A stretch of DNA of 64,000 nt from Smallanthus sonchifolius (lineage: Eukaryota > Streptophyta > Magnoliopsida > Asterales > Asteraceae), in the NCBI GenBank assembly GCA_023525975.1, contig CM042044.1:16106501-16170500 (forward strand). The letters are read 5' to 3'. The notes beneath the pieces are model-generated. The model did not search any database and was not told the origin of the DNA. It saw nothing but the letters and a program-made list of their open reading frames with translations. A program made the position numbers and the translations under genes. Below are positions 44,549 through 54,832 of the stretch, piece after piece. Every line of letters starts with the position of its first letter. Position 1 is the stretch's first letter.

Positions 44549-46138
44549 TGTAACACCTGCCCCAAAAATGTTCGAGATTTGACAAAAGGTAAAACCCTAG
44601 GGACTATAAGTGTAATCATACTTAAGTTCAGGGTTTAAAATGAAAAATTAGGGACTTAAGACCTTTGCGGACCGCTAAGGTTAAGCATAACGGTCCGCTA
44701 AACAAGCAAAGTTGGGTGGCGGACCACCATTACCTAAGTAACGGTCCGTTACGTAGGGACTAAGCAATGAACCCGGTGAAGCCACATGTATAGTGACTAA
44801 TGGTCATATAGTCTGACACGTGTACTCATGGCGGACCGCCACGCCACGTGGTAACGGTCCGCCAGCCGCAAAATAATCAGAACTCGCCACGCGTAAGGGT
44901 GACGGACCGCTACGCCCCTGGGTAATGGTCCGCTACGCCCCTGGGTAATGGTCCGCTAGCCGCAATCCCATATTCGGTCCAATAAGTGAACGACATTTAG
45001 GGCTGACGCCATCCAAGGCGGTGGTGGACCGCCACGCATTGTGTAGCGGTCCGCTACGGGTCAGTTATTCAGCCTATAAATAGCCATTCGATTTCAACAG
45101 TTTTTCTCATCCCAAATTCGAAACCAACGTTCAAAACTTGTTCAGGAACATCCTTAGTCGGTTCCCAACGATCCTAGTTCGATTCCCGCTCCTCGTAGTG
45201 CTCGGTTTAAGAAGAAACGCTCGTAAAAAGGTCGGAACGCTAGAGAAATCAGGTTAAGAAGCTAGAAGCTAAGCTTTGAACTTTAGAGGCTCATTCCTAC
45301 AAACAAGGTGAATACTTTATCTCTCTCAAAACTTGTGTCAAATATTTTATTTGTGAAAATTACCAAATAAAGATTAACGAAATAACGCTCAACGTTCTTC
45401 TACGAATAAAGCATTCAGGCCATAGGTATACGTAAAACTTGCAAGGGATACACGGGTGAAATTCCCGGATTATGGCTGGTGCTTATTTTATAATAAATGA
45501 AGGACGTGGAGTTCTCGTTATTATAAGCTATGACGCCAGTGTATACAGTGGTGCACATGGTCAGAACATGGGTCTGCTGAATGTGTAGATTGAACAGGAA
45601 GTTGTGATTATCAACTTAATACTTATTTGTGCCAAAATAATTTTATGTCAAGATATTGTATTCACCAGCGTTCGCGCTGACGTTTTATTTTCCAAATGTT
45701 TTCCAGGTAACGATTAAAATATGATGAGAGGTGTTTACAGGTAGACATAAGATCTGACCCAGGAAAAAGGATGGAATGCACGTAGGATTCTCAGGCCTCG
45801 TGTAAAGGGACATCCTAAAGAAAGGAGATAGGACCAGGGAACTGATCAACCCTGTGTTGTACTATTTCCAGTGGCTCATCATGTATTTGATTTCAAACTT
45901 GTTTTGTAATCAAATGAGAAGGGTATTGAAACCCTATGTTTATAAAGTAAATACAAGGCTTTTGTTTTCCAACTGAGTTTTGGTATTTACAATTACAACC
46001 CTTGAGGTTGAAAGAATGATGAAACGATCCTTTGAAAAAGACTTCCGCTGTATTTTATAAAACTCTGAAATCAGGTAACCAAAGTGATACCAATCGGGCT
46101 CGCACGCGTCCACGGGGTACCTGAGGCAGGGTGTGACA
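44549..46138 (+). repeat. 3' LTR of the second gypsy
   Basis: 1590 bp, colinear with the 5' LTR, with scattered differences. It carries a private 23-bp tandem duplication at 44907-44952 within the GGACCGC array and a small deletion after CACGGG near 45455. Confidence 0.92.
44667..45059. repeat. GGACCGC paired array in the 3' LTR
   Basis: Same five-pair layout as the 5' LTR array, expanded by the tandem duplication of CCGCTACGCCCCTGGGTAAT plus three bases (44907-44929 and 44930-44952). Confidence 0.85.
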
Positions 46139-46143
46139 GAACA

Positions 46144-47100
46144 TCACATGGGAATCATAATCAGAATCCTCCTTAGATGAAGCATGGCCATCATATAGAA
46201 CATTATTTTTAATTTTCCAAGTTCTTTTCAAATAATTTTTAGCATTCTTAATTCATTTACGCCTAGATTTTCTACTGTGAGAAGACTTAGACGGCACATT
46301 TGAGTTTAATAAACTTTTGTGAGACGATTCTTCATTACAATGAACTGTTGTCAAAATACAACTTTTTGAAACATGATTTGAAGCACCACAACTAAAACAA
46401 ACTTTTTCACAAGACATCTTAGCCTGATAATTGTCATCACAAGATGAAGATGATTGTCATGTTGAGGCATCTGAACATGATACGATTCTCTCTTCAATAA
46501 CTTTGTCATGAAGACGTTGTTCTTCCTTTAATTTGAAAAATTCCATGTTGCTCATGATTTCACGTGGTACATCATTCACAATAATTCCGGCACTTTTAAA
46601 CTTGGTAACACATGCCACAACATTCAAAGATTTAGGAATAAAAGGTAAAACATTTTTAAATTTAGAAATATCACATCCCAATCCCATATGCTCAGCAGGC
46701 ATAGAATCAAAATACAAGTTTTCAACGTGTTCACAAATATTTGGTTTTGACACTAACATATTATTACATTCATCCGACTCAAGTTCATTTAAAACATTTC
46801 TAAAACTGGTACTCTCATCACAATCATCTTCTGAAGTTACACAATTCGACTCTTCACATTAAGCAAAACTGTCAGAATCTGAGGATGTAATATAGTCATT
46901 AGCAGATAAAGTACACACAAAAGGAGTAGGAACATGAGCAACATGCATGTAAGCAAATCTACCTGATTTAGAATATGGTGGTGGATGAGAATTATAACCA
47001 AGACCCTCTGTGCCTTTTCTATTAAATTTTTTATCAATAATTCCAAACAAAATTTTCTGATCCATATTCATGTGGTCAACTTGTAATTTAGCCTTTTATG
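46144..47100 (-). pseudogene. copia gag-pol linker with second zinc knuckle
   Basis: Minus strand: a frame starting MNMDQKILFGIIDKKFN (47071) runs through an acidic, Ser-rich stretch, then LVSKPNICEHVENLYFDSMP and FKLKEEQRLHDKVIEERIV. After a stop it carries the zinc knuckle CFSCGASNHVSKSC and a Ser/Arg/Lys-rich segment before the gypsy insertion. Long acidic linkers between two zinc knuckles occur in some plant copia elements. Stops at several places. Confidence 0.6.
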
Positions 47101-47290
47101 CCTTTTGGACTCTTTCACTCAAAATTTTATTATTAATGGTTTGAGTATTAAGTTGCACAATTAAAGAATGGTTTTCTCCAGAAATGTCACGGATTTTCTT
47201 TAAGTACAATTTCTCATTTTTGGCCACAGAGTCATACATCACCTTAATGTGATCTCGTTGATTGATGAATCTGTATTTCTGAATTTCATT

Positions 47291-48680
47291 TCAACAAGAT
47301 CTAGCACTACAAAGTTTAGAAATAACCTCAGCATGTACAACAGTGAGATCCTCAGCTGGCTCAATCATGACACATTTGCCATTGTCCTCCACATCTGCCA
47401 TCAAGGCATTGTCAGCAGTTTCCTCGGCTTGTTCTCCCCAATGATAATGTCCATCAGCTTGACAAACAAGAGCTGTGGAACTTGAAGATGTGCTGGTCTT
47501 GGGAGGATTAGCAGCTTGCTTTCCAGAGGAAGTCTTCTTCTCATACTGATCCTTAGAGGAAGGCTCTTTGAATTTTCTTGCAAAATGACCCAGTTGGTCA
47601 CAATTGTAGCACCTCACCTTCTTGATGTCAAACCCAAGAGTCTTTCCCTGATTGAATCTATCCAAACCCGTCCTTTTGATGAATCTCTTGGCTCTTAAAG
47701 TCAGCATAGTCATGCACCAATCAATGTCCATTTTCTCCAAATCATCAGGATTGATCTGCTCCAAGTCATCAAGTTGAAAACTGATCGGTGTCAAGTTTCC
47801 AGAAATCAGTGCATCATAGCACGACATGAAGGCAGTCATGATTGGGACATATTCATCAGGAATCATAGTAATAGTCTTTTGAGGAGCAGATGAACTAGTA
47901 GATTGAATAGCAGCAGAAGGAGGAACATCAGTCTGAAAGTATGAGCTACTGAAAGAGCTTGATCCAGCAATAAGAGCTGTGTTTCCAGACTAGTTGGTGG
48001 GAGTGACTGCTCCTTTCTTGATCTCAATCTCATAAGATTCAAAGATGTTGTAGACTTCTTGTTGAGATAAGGCACTCAGGTTCTCGGTCTTCTTGATCAT
48101 GATACGGTACATATTCTATTCCTCAGGGAGAACATCTAGAAGTTTCTTGTTTAGCTCCAGAGTTGGGTACTCAACACCCATTACCTTCAGTCTAGACACA
48201 ATGCTTGAGAAACGGTTGATCAGATCATACATTGATTCACCTCTGACACTGTTGAACATCTCATATTACTTCTTAATCAGATCTCTCTTACTCTCCCTAA
48301 CTTCATCACTACCTTCAAATCTTGTACACAAAGCTACCCATAGATCTTTGGTTGTGGTGTACTCAGCAAAGGTGTTGAAGATATCCATAGGAAGAGCCAT
48401 AGCAATAGTCTCATAGGCCTTGTTGTCTCAGGAAATCAAAGCAACGTCTTTATCATCATATTTAGCCATGGTCTTAGGACGCTGAACATCAGCAGTAGTG
48501 ATCACGGGTTTGTGGGGACCATCAGTGATAGAGTTCAGCAAGGTATAATGATGAAATTGAAAGAAATTCTTCATCTTCTTTGTCCGGTCATCAAATTCTC
48601 TTGTGGACACAAGAAGAGGTGGTTTGTTCCCTCCAGAATACTCATTGGAACTTGAAGTTTCCGTAATCTCAAAAATCCGA
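47291..48680 (-). pseudogene. copia gag
   Basis: Minus strand from about 48680: NEYSGGNKPPLL, then EFDDRTKKMKNFFQFHHY and MAKYDDKDVALIS, a stop, then a UBN2/gag-type helical region (LPMDIFNTFAEYTTTKDLWV; SMYDLINRFSSIVSRLKVMG). The clean part, 47866-47291, contains IDWCMTMLTLRAKRFIKRTG, typical of plant copia gag, and a zinc knuckle CYNCDQLGHFARKF in which the final Cys is Phe. At least three stops interrupt it. It begins about 680 bp after the primer site, leaving a long leader. Confidence 0.8.
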
Positions 48681-48684
48681 ATTT

Positions 48685-49082
48685 AAACAGTAGCTAGTTT
48701 CGGGTGAACAGGGTTGATCAAAACTACTAGTTTTGAGTGAAGAAAGGCTTATCGAAACTCCTAGTTTCGATTGAATAATTTTGCCTGAAACTTCTAGTTT
48801 CGATAGAGAAACACAGAGCCCGAAACAACTAGTTTCGATGATGAACACTTAGCAGGAAATCCAGCAACCCCAGCAGAAACTACTAGTTTTGATTGAAACT
48901 AGTTTCGATTGAAACTAGTTTCGATAACTCAGGAGTTTCGGGTGATCCAGCTGCATAGATTAGTTTCGATGTAATAAGACAAATATCTAATTTCGATTGT
49001 ACCTTCACCAAACAAGGTATAGACAAGAAGTTTCGATGACCAGCAAATTTAAGAGAATGTTTCCCCAAGTAGTTTCGATGCC
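48685..49082. repeat. Palindrome array in the copia leader
   Basis: About ten copies or half-copies of GAAACTACTAGTTTCG (variants with CTC, TTC or CAA in the centre) lie in 400 bp, just upstream of gag. Near 48880-48930 two direct half-site repeats of TTGAAACTAGTTTCGA occur back to back. Confidence 0.8.
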
Positions 49083-49356
49083 TTCTTCTACAAGTCAGAA
49101 AACCTCCATTGATGAACAACCTCAGAAATCAAAATCACCGAAATAGCAATCCAATCTAGCGAAAAGTTTCGTCTAATACTCTTGATCACGAAAACAACCT
49201 TCAATCTTGAAACCCCGAACAAATGTCGCCGGAAATCGATGAAACAGTGAAAAACAGTGCTTCGAAAATCTAATGCAGAAAAACTCCGAAAAACCACACA
49301 AATCACCTAGAATCGATCACAAAAACCTGATAATACTCCTAAATCAAGAGCATAAA

Positions 49357-49368
49357 GCTCTTATACCA
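49357..49368 (-). other. Primer-binding site of the copia
   Basis: TGGTATAAGAGC on the minus strand, two bases from the 5' LTR; one or two mismatches from the initiator tRNA-Met site. Confidence 0.8.
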
Positions 49369-49370
49369 AT

Positions 49371-50708
49371 TGTAGGTCCTGATTTCACTCGGAAATCACT
49401 CAGATGATCAATTACACACACACATGCGGAAACTGTGTGTATGGTGGTGAAGCAGAAGATAGAATCAGAATCGGTGAAGCTAACATGCAATGTTTTTAAA
49501 ACCGGACCGGATAACGAACCGATCATGTTACTGGTTCACCGGTCGGACCGATCAGACCGGTCGAACCGGATTCAAGAACCAGATAATATTATAACCAATT
49601 TAAAGTATAATAAATATAAACATTAGAAAGGTAATGATATTTTTCTTATGAATCTGCTATATCTAATATTCATTTAATATGTTTAGTTTAATAATTTGTT
49701 TAATCGATGAAAGATACTCAAAATTCTTTAATTAAGTTTATTGTAATTTACTAATTTAGAGTTCCAATAAAGCATTAAAGTCTACTATTCAAATTGATAA
49801 CTCCACAATCAATATTTCCCTCAATCAAAACATCACTTTGCTAGCCTCTTCAACTGCTCTCGCCTACGTCCACCACCAGCCAGCTCCAGACCACCAACAT
49901 ATCAGTCACCACTGCTTCTATTTCTGACCAACTCCTTCTGTTTCTTCTTAGTTCTTACGTCACCAACCACCGTCAACTCTGCTAGATCTCACGCACACAT
50001 GTTGAGATCAATCTATGGCGACAACCATCTTCTCCGACGAGAACCAGTTCTTAAAGTAGCCACCACCGGTCCAACCGCACGTTACTACCGAGTTTCCGGT
50101 TCGACCGGCGGTTCCCGGCCCAACCGGTCGAGTCGCTGCAGACCCATTTCAACATAGGAAACCGGACCGCTCAGGTCTCCAGTTCCCGGTCCGACCGGTT
50201 TGACCGGCCGGTCCGACCGGTTTGACCGGCCGGTCCGGTCCGTGTTTGAAAACATTGCTAACAGGCTAACCACGCTCATAAATCAACACGAACAGATATG
50301 AAATTGTAAGAACAACATAAAACAACCGCAAATGTGTATTGATTCAGAAACTTGTGAAAGAGAAAGGTTCAGGGTTACAGCCGCTACTCACACCCTAAAC
50401 ATTCTCAAATTAGGCTATTTATAGTAATTGAAAGGTATCGAAACCATGTCAACTGAAACTACTAGTTTCGGTTGAACATTTACAAGTGATAGACAAACTT
50501 GTCGAAACTACTATATATCGAAACTACTAGTTTCGATTGAACAAATCTTAATCGAAACTAAGTAGTTTTGATGGCCCAGACTTAGACTAAAAACAGAAAG
50601 TTACAATACTGAAATTACAATACTTAAATTAAACTGTAGAAACTAAGCTAAAATAAACTTGTCCACAATACAATGATGCTATCAGCTTACAAAATACATG
50701 GCCGTACA
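49371..50708 (-). repeat. 5' LTR of the copia, with MITE insertion
   Basis: It matches the 3' LTR except for the hAT MITE at 49488-50257 and small differences. Minus-strand TATA at 50415-50424. One palindromic unit is expanded (ACTATATATCGAAACTACTAG near 50511). Confidence 0.88.
49488..50257. mobile_element. hAT MITE with CCGG-rich ends
   Basis: The 770-bp element has ends CAATGTTTTTAAAACCGGAC and, inverted, CAATGTTTTCAAACACGGAC. The 8-bp flanks are CTAACATG (49480-49487) and CTAACAGG (50258-50265), one mismatch. The 3' LTR at 13437-13450 shows the empty site, which confirms the boundaries. Many CCGGTC/GACCGG motifs cluster at both ends. No transposase. Confidence 0.92.
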
Positions 50709-51389
50709 TGGGATATGTGGTAACTTGAAATAATTGACATATGAGGAAATAGTCAGACTAAATGTGCTAGATGACGTGTTGGTATAATGGACTTTATGTG
50801 GTTTAGAGTCCAACTAAAAGGGTAGAATGTGGGGGATTGGGTTAAAATAACTTAACATGGTATAAGTCAAATCAATTATGAAATAAAGAATATTTGGTGA
50901 ATACTAAAGTTAAAACACTTTATGAGGATGACGTGAAGTCAAATACTTCACGGATGGTAGTGAGGTTAAATACCACATAGGTGATAGTGAAGTCAAATAT
51001 ACTTCATGGGTGGACATGAAGTCAATTACTCCATGTGGAAAAGCGAGTAATGGTTCTCGCATAAGGCGTGTCTTAATGAATAGTTGATTGTTGGTAGCAT
51101 AATACGACTTGTATGTTTATATACTTGTCTAAATGTCGGTCGTTGTACATCAGTACAAAGGAGTATGGTCGCGTTAGTGTGTTATTAACTAACTAATGTA
51201 TTCATACATAGGTGGTAATGTATGTAGGGTGTTACGTATATTATTTGAAGTCTTTGGGTGGATATTGGCCTACGGGTTGGGATTGGACATGTAAGGGTGT
51301 TAATACATGTTATCGAAAAAAACCCAAACTTCTAATTAGTATATCTCAGGCTAGAAAAGGATGTAGAAGCCATAATATATGAAACATGT
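50709..51389 (+). repeat. 3' LTR of the host gypsy, second part
   Basis: It continues the LTR from 13322 after one duplicated TGGGA. A short direct repeat occurs at 50930-51035 (GTGAAGTCAAATACTTCA, GTGAGGTTAAATACCACA, GTGAAGTCAAATATACTT, ATGAAGTCAATTACTCCA), period about 35 bp. It is cut by the tandem LARD at 51390. Confidence 0.65.
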
Positions 51390-52702
51390 TGTCACACCCC
51401 AATTGTTCCGAGGGAGTCGGAGCGAGATGTCAGGGTCGAGGCACATTGGTTATGCAGCGGAATTTGAAGCGTAGGGTTTTAAACAAAAACTTTTCCCCAA
51501 ATAGCACATAAACATTTACTTCATGCAAGTAGTAATCATCGAGCAAGTAAAACTGATGTGCACGTAGGTAGTTAATTTCTTTATCCTGAAACAAAAGCAT
51601 ACACGAAAACGAGTCAACAATAATGCTGGTGAGTTCATAGGTTTGAGTTGAGAAAAATGTTGTATCAACGTATTTGTCTCTGAGGTATATAAATATAAAC
51701 CAAATATAATGATTGAGCATAATGTAATGTATGAACTGCATTGTATAATGTATTGGTATCATAAGTAAGTCCAAAACCAAATTTTGTGTCAAACCTCAAT
51801 CCTACGTTTTGGGTTGAATTATAGGCAATGATGAAATAAGCCACCCTTGTCAAATGTTCACAGGTTCAAATGAATACGTTTGCAAAACCACTTGCACGAA
51901 AACGATTGGCAAAACCATTTGCACGAAAAACAATTTTTATGTATATGATAAACAAAACAAGTAATGTTGACCCATCCGTAAACTAGCTAGGAATACGAAT
52001 AATATGTACATACATGAGGCATAACCAAACCAAGACCAGGTGTTTTGCCCCTCACTCGTACCTCACGAGCAATTGTTTGAACACTATGCAGTCATTTGGC
52101 CAGAGGGACCCATGGTTAGCGCGACTAACCATGACCGGGGGTGTCAATCCCAATAGTACTATCCATAGAATCTCAGGCTAATCTATAGCTAATGGTTATA
52201 AATATGATGATCAGGGGACTTTACGAGCTCCAAACGTGTTCACTCATGCAAACATAAAGGTCGGGTCTTGTTTTCTTGTTACCATACGAAAATGTTTGTA
52301 TGTATGTTTCATGTTCTCAAATGTAATAAAGCAAGTATGTTTCAAGAATATTTGTATGTATGCTTTTCCCCAAAAAGATTGAAAATAGATAAAAAGTAGG
52401 GGCTATGAACTCACCTCGATGTCCAGCTAAATGTATAATGCCATCACATTGTATGCAAGTAATCACCATCAAAGTCCCTAAATGCAATTATAGTAACTCT
52501 TGTTGTTAGGATTAATCTAATTCATATGCGCTTGAGCTCTATTAATTCATTAAGCTGTTACACTAATTTGATGTTCGTTAATGGATTACCATTTGTTTAT
52601 TAGGTAAAGATTACCTATCTCGAGCAGAGATTTTCAACGAGTACATATATTTATTTGTATAAATGTTATGTTTTCCAATAAACCGTCTATCTTTATATGA
52701 TG

Positions 52703-52755
<53 letters not shown>

Positions 52756-54797
52756 ATTTGAATATAATATGAAAGTCTTTTGATTTAATTCAAAATATGA
52801 ATTTTTATATTCATATAGCTTTATTCGAACACGTTTGTATAAAATTCGCATACCGGTATTATTTATTAAACTTTATTTGATTCGGTATTATTTTATAAAG
52901 ATCCAAATGTGTTTATGTCCATGAGATATTCATACCAACTATGTTCGTTATCCAAAATGTCCTAAATATGTATACATATACATGTTCGTACATGGCGGCT
53001 TTTATCTCATAATATAATACAAATACGTACATATCAAATATTAGTCATGTTAGGTCTCGTTTAATCAATTACGCGCCTATATTAATAATTATTTTTATGT
53101 ACACGCATCGCCTAGAGCTCAAGTCTTATGACCGAACGAGCCTAATTTAAATGATTAAATACAAAGTATTCAACACGTATGTACCTTTTCGTACGCTCTT
53201 CTTATGAACCGATGCGTCCTAAACCTCACCATTTTACACAATAGCCAAATTTGATCGCCTTTGACTTTTGGTAACCGACATCCAAAGCTACTCAAACGAA
53301 ATAATATTTTTGTTTCGGTTCGTATCTAGACCAAACGGACTCCGAATCGGGTGATTCAAAAGCCTATGGTCTCGTATCATCTCACTGGTTGCTAGAACAT
53401 TGTCATCACTTCTGTCCGATGCCGCCGCCGTCTGCTGCCACGGCAGTGGCCGGACTCCGACATGTATCCGAAAAATATTTCCGTTTCGCGACCAAACTCG
53501 TTTGTATGGATTATACGTGTCGCTAGGAACCCGAAAATATGATTTTCGTGGAAAAGCCCCAAAACGGAATGTCGCCGGAATCACGTAACTCGCCGGAAAA
53601 CTTTTATATACCTATTTTTCTGTTTCAAATCAACCAATCAATACACGGGAATGAAACCCGACCACCAATTTCATCTAACTTAATAATAACAAGAATCTAA
53701 CTTGATAGACTACAATTTTAATCTCGGGTTTTTACCTCTAAATTAAAGAAGTCGGAAATTTGAACGGAGTAACCGGAATTGCAACATCAGTGACCACCAC
53801 CACCTGAGGTGGTCTTCTCCTCTGATGCCGCCTTCATCCACGGCGGTTCCACCGTCACCATCATCATCGTTGTCTAGATTCGTCATCAAAGCCAACACCA
53901 CTACCGTCTCTCATGCTTTACTCTAAATCCGCTGACACCGGTGCCAACACCACCGCCACCGTCGTCTGTGGGGGTTGTCGGAGAGGGGTGAGGATCGCCG
54001 CCGGGAGGGGTCGCCGGAGATGGCGTGACCATCTCCCTTCATCTCTGGACTCTTTTTCTCTCTCGATGCACACATGTGTGTGGTTTTGTGTTTGTGTTTT
54101 GGCAGAAAGAAAGATATATATCTTTCAATTTCACGTACACGTTTTATTTATTAATTTATTTATTATATTATATTATTATAATTAATTTAGCTCATATTTT
54201 GTTTTTCTCTTATAACGTTTTATGTATAACGTTTTATAAAATTCCGATCACGTCTTCGGAACGTGCTCATTTTTCTCTACGTTTCGACCTAAGTTTCAAC
54301 AGAAACGGAGCAGGTTTAAAATAATATATTTTAATATTATTATTAAATATTAATCGTTCGTCTAGGATTTCTAGGTCGAACGTCTTAATTTATAGACTCC
54401 AATTTGAGACTATCGGAGCCACCCAACTTTTATTATTATTGTAGGTTTTCTACCAGTATTGCATGTCCACTCGAATCCATGTCGCGCCTAAAATTTCTGA
54501 ATTTATATTTTTAGATGAGTCGACTAAATAAGTATTAATAACTATTAAAAAATATATTAATTGTTAAAATTGTTTTCGAAACAGGTATGAGTGAATAATT
54601 GTATGTGCATTTCTAAAATTACTCCGTAAGAGTATATATACATTTTTATGTACTTAATATATGTTATCTCGAATCTTTAAATGATCCGTCAAAAAATGTC
54701 ACGTATAAAGTTCAGCTATCGGGCCGTTAATGGACCGAGCCCGTCTTTGGTGAATTATTTGTCAAAAGTAAATGACTCAAATTTTGGAGTTGTCACA
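51390..54797 (-). repeat. First LTR of the tandem LARD
   Basis: 3408 bp. Contains an AT microsatellite (52705-52751) and a GC-richer block (53760-54060) with GCC/ACC-rich sequence. Open frames there change between the two LTR copies through a 2-bp indel, so they are not genes. Confidence 0.9.
52705..52751. repeat. (AT)n microsatellite
   Basis: Uninterrupted TA run; the copy at 60192-60238 has the same length. Confidence 0.95.
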
Positions 54798-54832
54798 TTT
54801 TCCCCGTGTTAAAGAAGTTTCGTCCTCGAAAC
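54798..54832 (-). other. Polypurine tract and palindromic box of the tandem LARD
   Basis: Minus strand: GTTTCGAGGACGAAAC (54832-54817), then TTCTTTAACACGGGGAAAA, then the LTR. The second copy is at about 62290-62324. Confidence 0.75.

Larger units (their letters stand above)
37643..46138 (+). mobile_element. Full-length Ty3/gypsy element (8496 bp)
   Basis: All structural parts are present: 5' LTR 37643-39216, primer site 39220-39232, gag about 39576-41110, protease-RT-RNase H-integrase 41110-44165, tail to about 44513, palindromic box, polypurine tract and 3' LTR 44549-46138, with a 5-bp target duplication. Pol order is protease, RT, RNase H, integrase, as in Ty3/gypsy. A few stops and frameshifts inactivate it, but it is much less decayed than the host gypsy. 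It interrupts the copia between the gag linker (46144) and the pre-integrase domain. Confidence 0.93.
37638..46143. other. Target-site duplication GAACA of the second gypsy
   Basis: GAACA at 37638-37642 and 46139-46143 abuts the LTR ends exactly. Confidence 0.88.
13323..50708 (-). mobile_element. Long Ty1/copia element with extra 3' ORF, riddled with insertions
   Basis: Order on the minus strand: 5' LTR (50708-49371), primer site, leader with palindromes, gag, long linker, gag-pre-integrase, integrase remnant, RT, RNase H (ending 18800), about 2.2 kb non-coding, extra ORF (16590-13869), polypurine tract, 3' LTR (13873-13323). Four insertions break it: LARD 19397-32098, truncated LTR 33952-36837, gypsy 37643-46138 and hAT MITE 49488-50257. 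Subtracting them and the duplicated target sites leaves about 12.5 kb, long for copia. RT and RNase H motifs are clearly copia. Several stops and a missing integrase core show it is inactive. Confidence 0.88.
13318..50713. other. Target-site duplication TGGGA flanking the copia element
   Basis: TGGGA is found at 13318-13322 and at 50709-50713, exactly abutting the TG and CA ends of the copia LTRs 37 kb apart. The match fixes the outer boundaries of the nested complex. Confidence 0.85.
4159..51389 (+). mobile_element. Old Ty3/gypsy element, host of most later insertions
   Basis: Fragments of one plus-strand gypsy are scattered between insertions: leader and gag (4159-4757, 6862-7726), zinc knuckles (8791-8920), protease (about 9000-9583), RT/RNase H (about 9590-10545), integrase end and tail (11822-12240), polypurine tract and 3' LTR (12278-13322, continuing 50709-51389). 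Frame is lost repeatedly. Removing each insertion plus one target-duplication copy rejoins the reading: at 4757/6862 the codons run LNE then EIGKQIS. Gag and protease layout and the tail ending in LFxxxVRFRGR fit a chromovirus-type (Tekay/Del-like) gypsy. The 3' LTR does not end in the window because another element begins at 51390. Confidence 0.8.

Noticed and set aside
53913..54185. 90-codon open frame in the first tandem LTR (longer version, 137 codons, at 61403-61816)
   Set aside because: The frame differs between two otherwise near-identical LTR copies because of a 2-bp indel, and an antisense frame is also open. It is a chance frame in a GC-richer part of the LTR.
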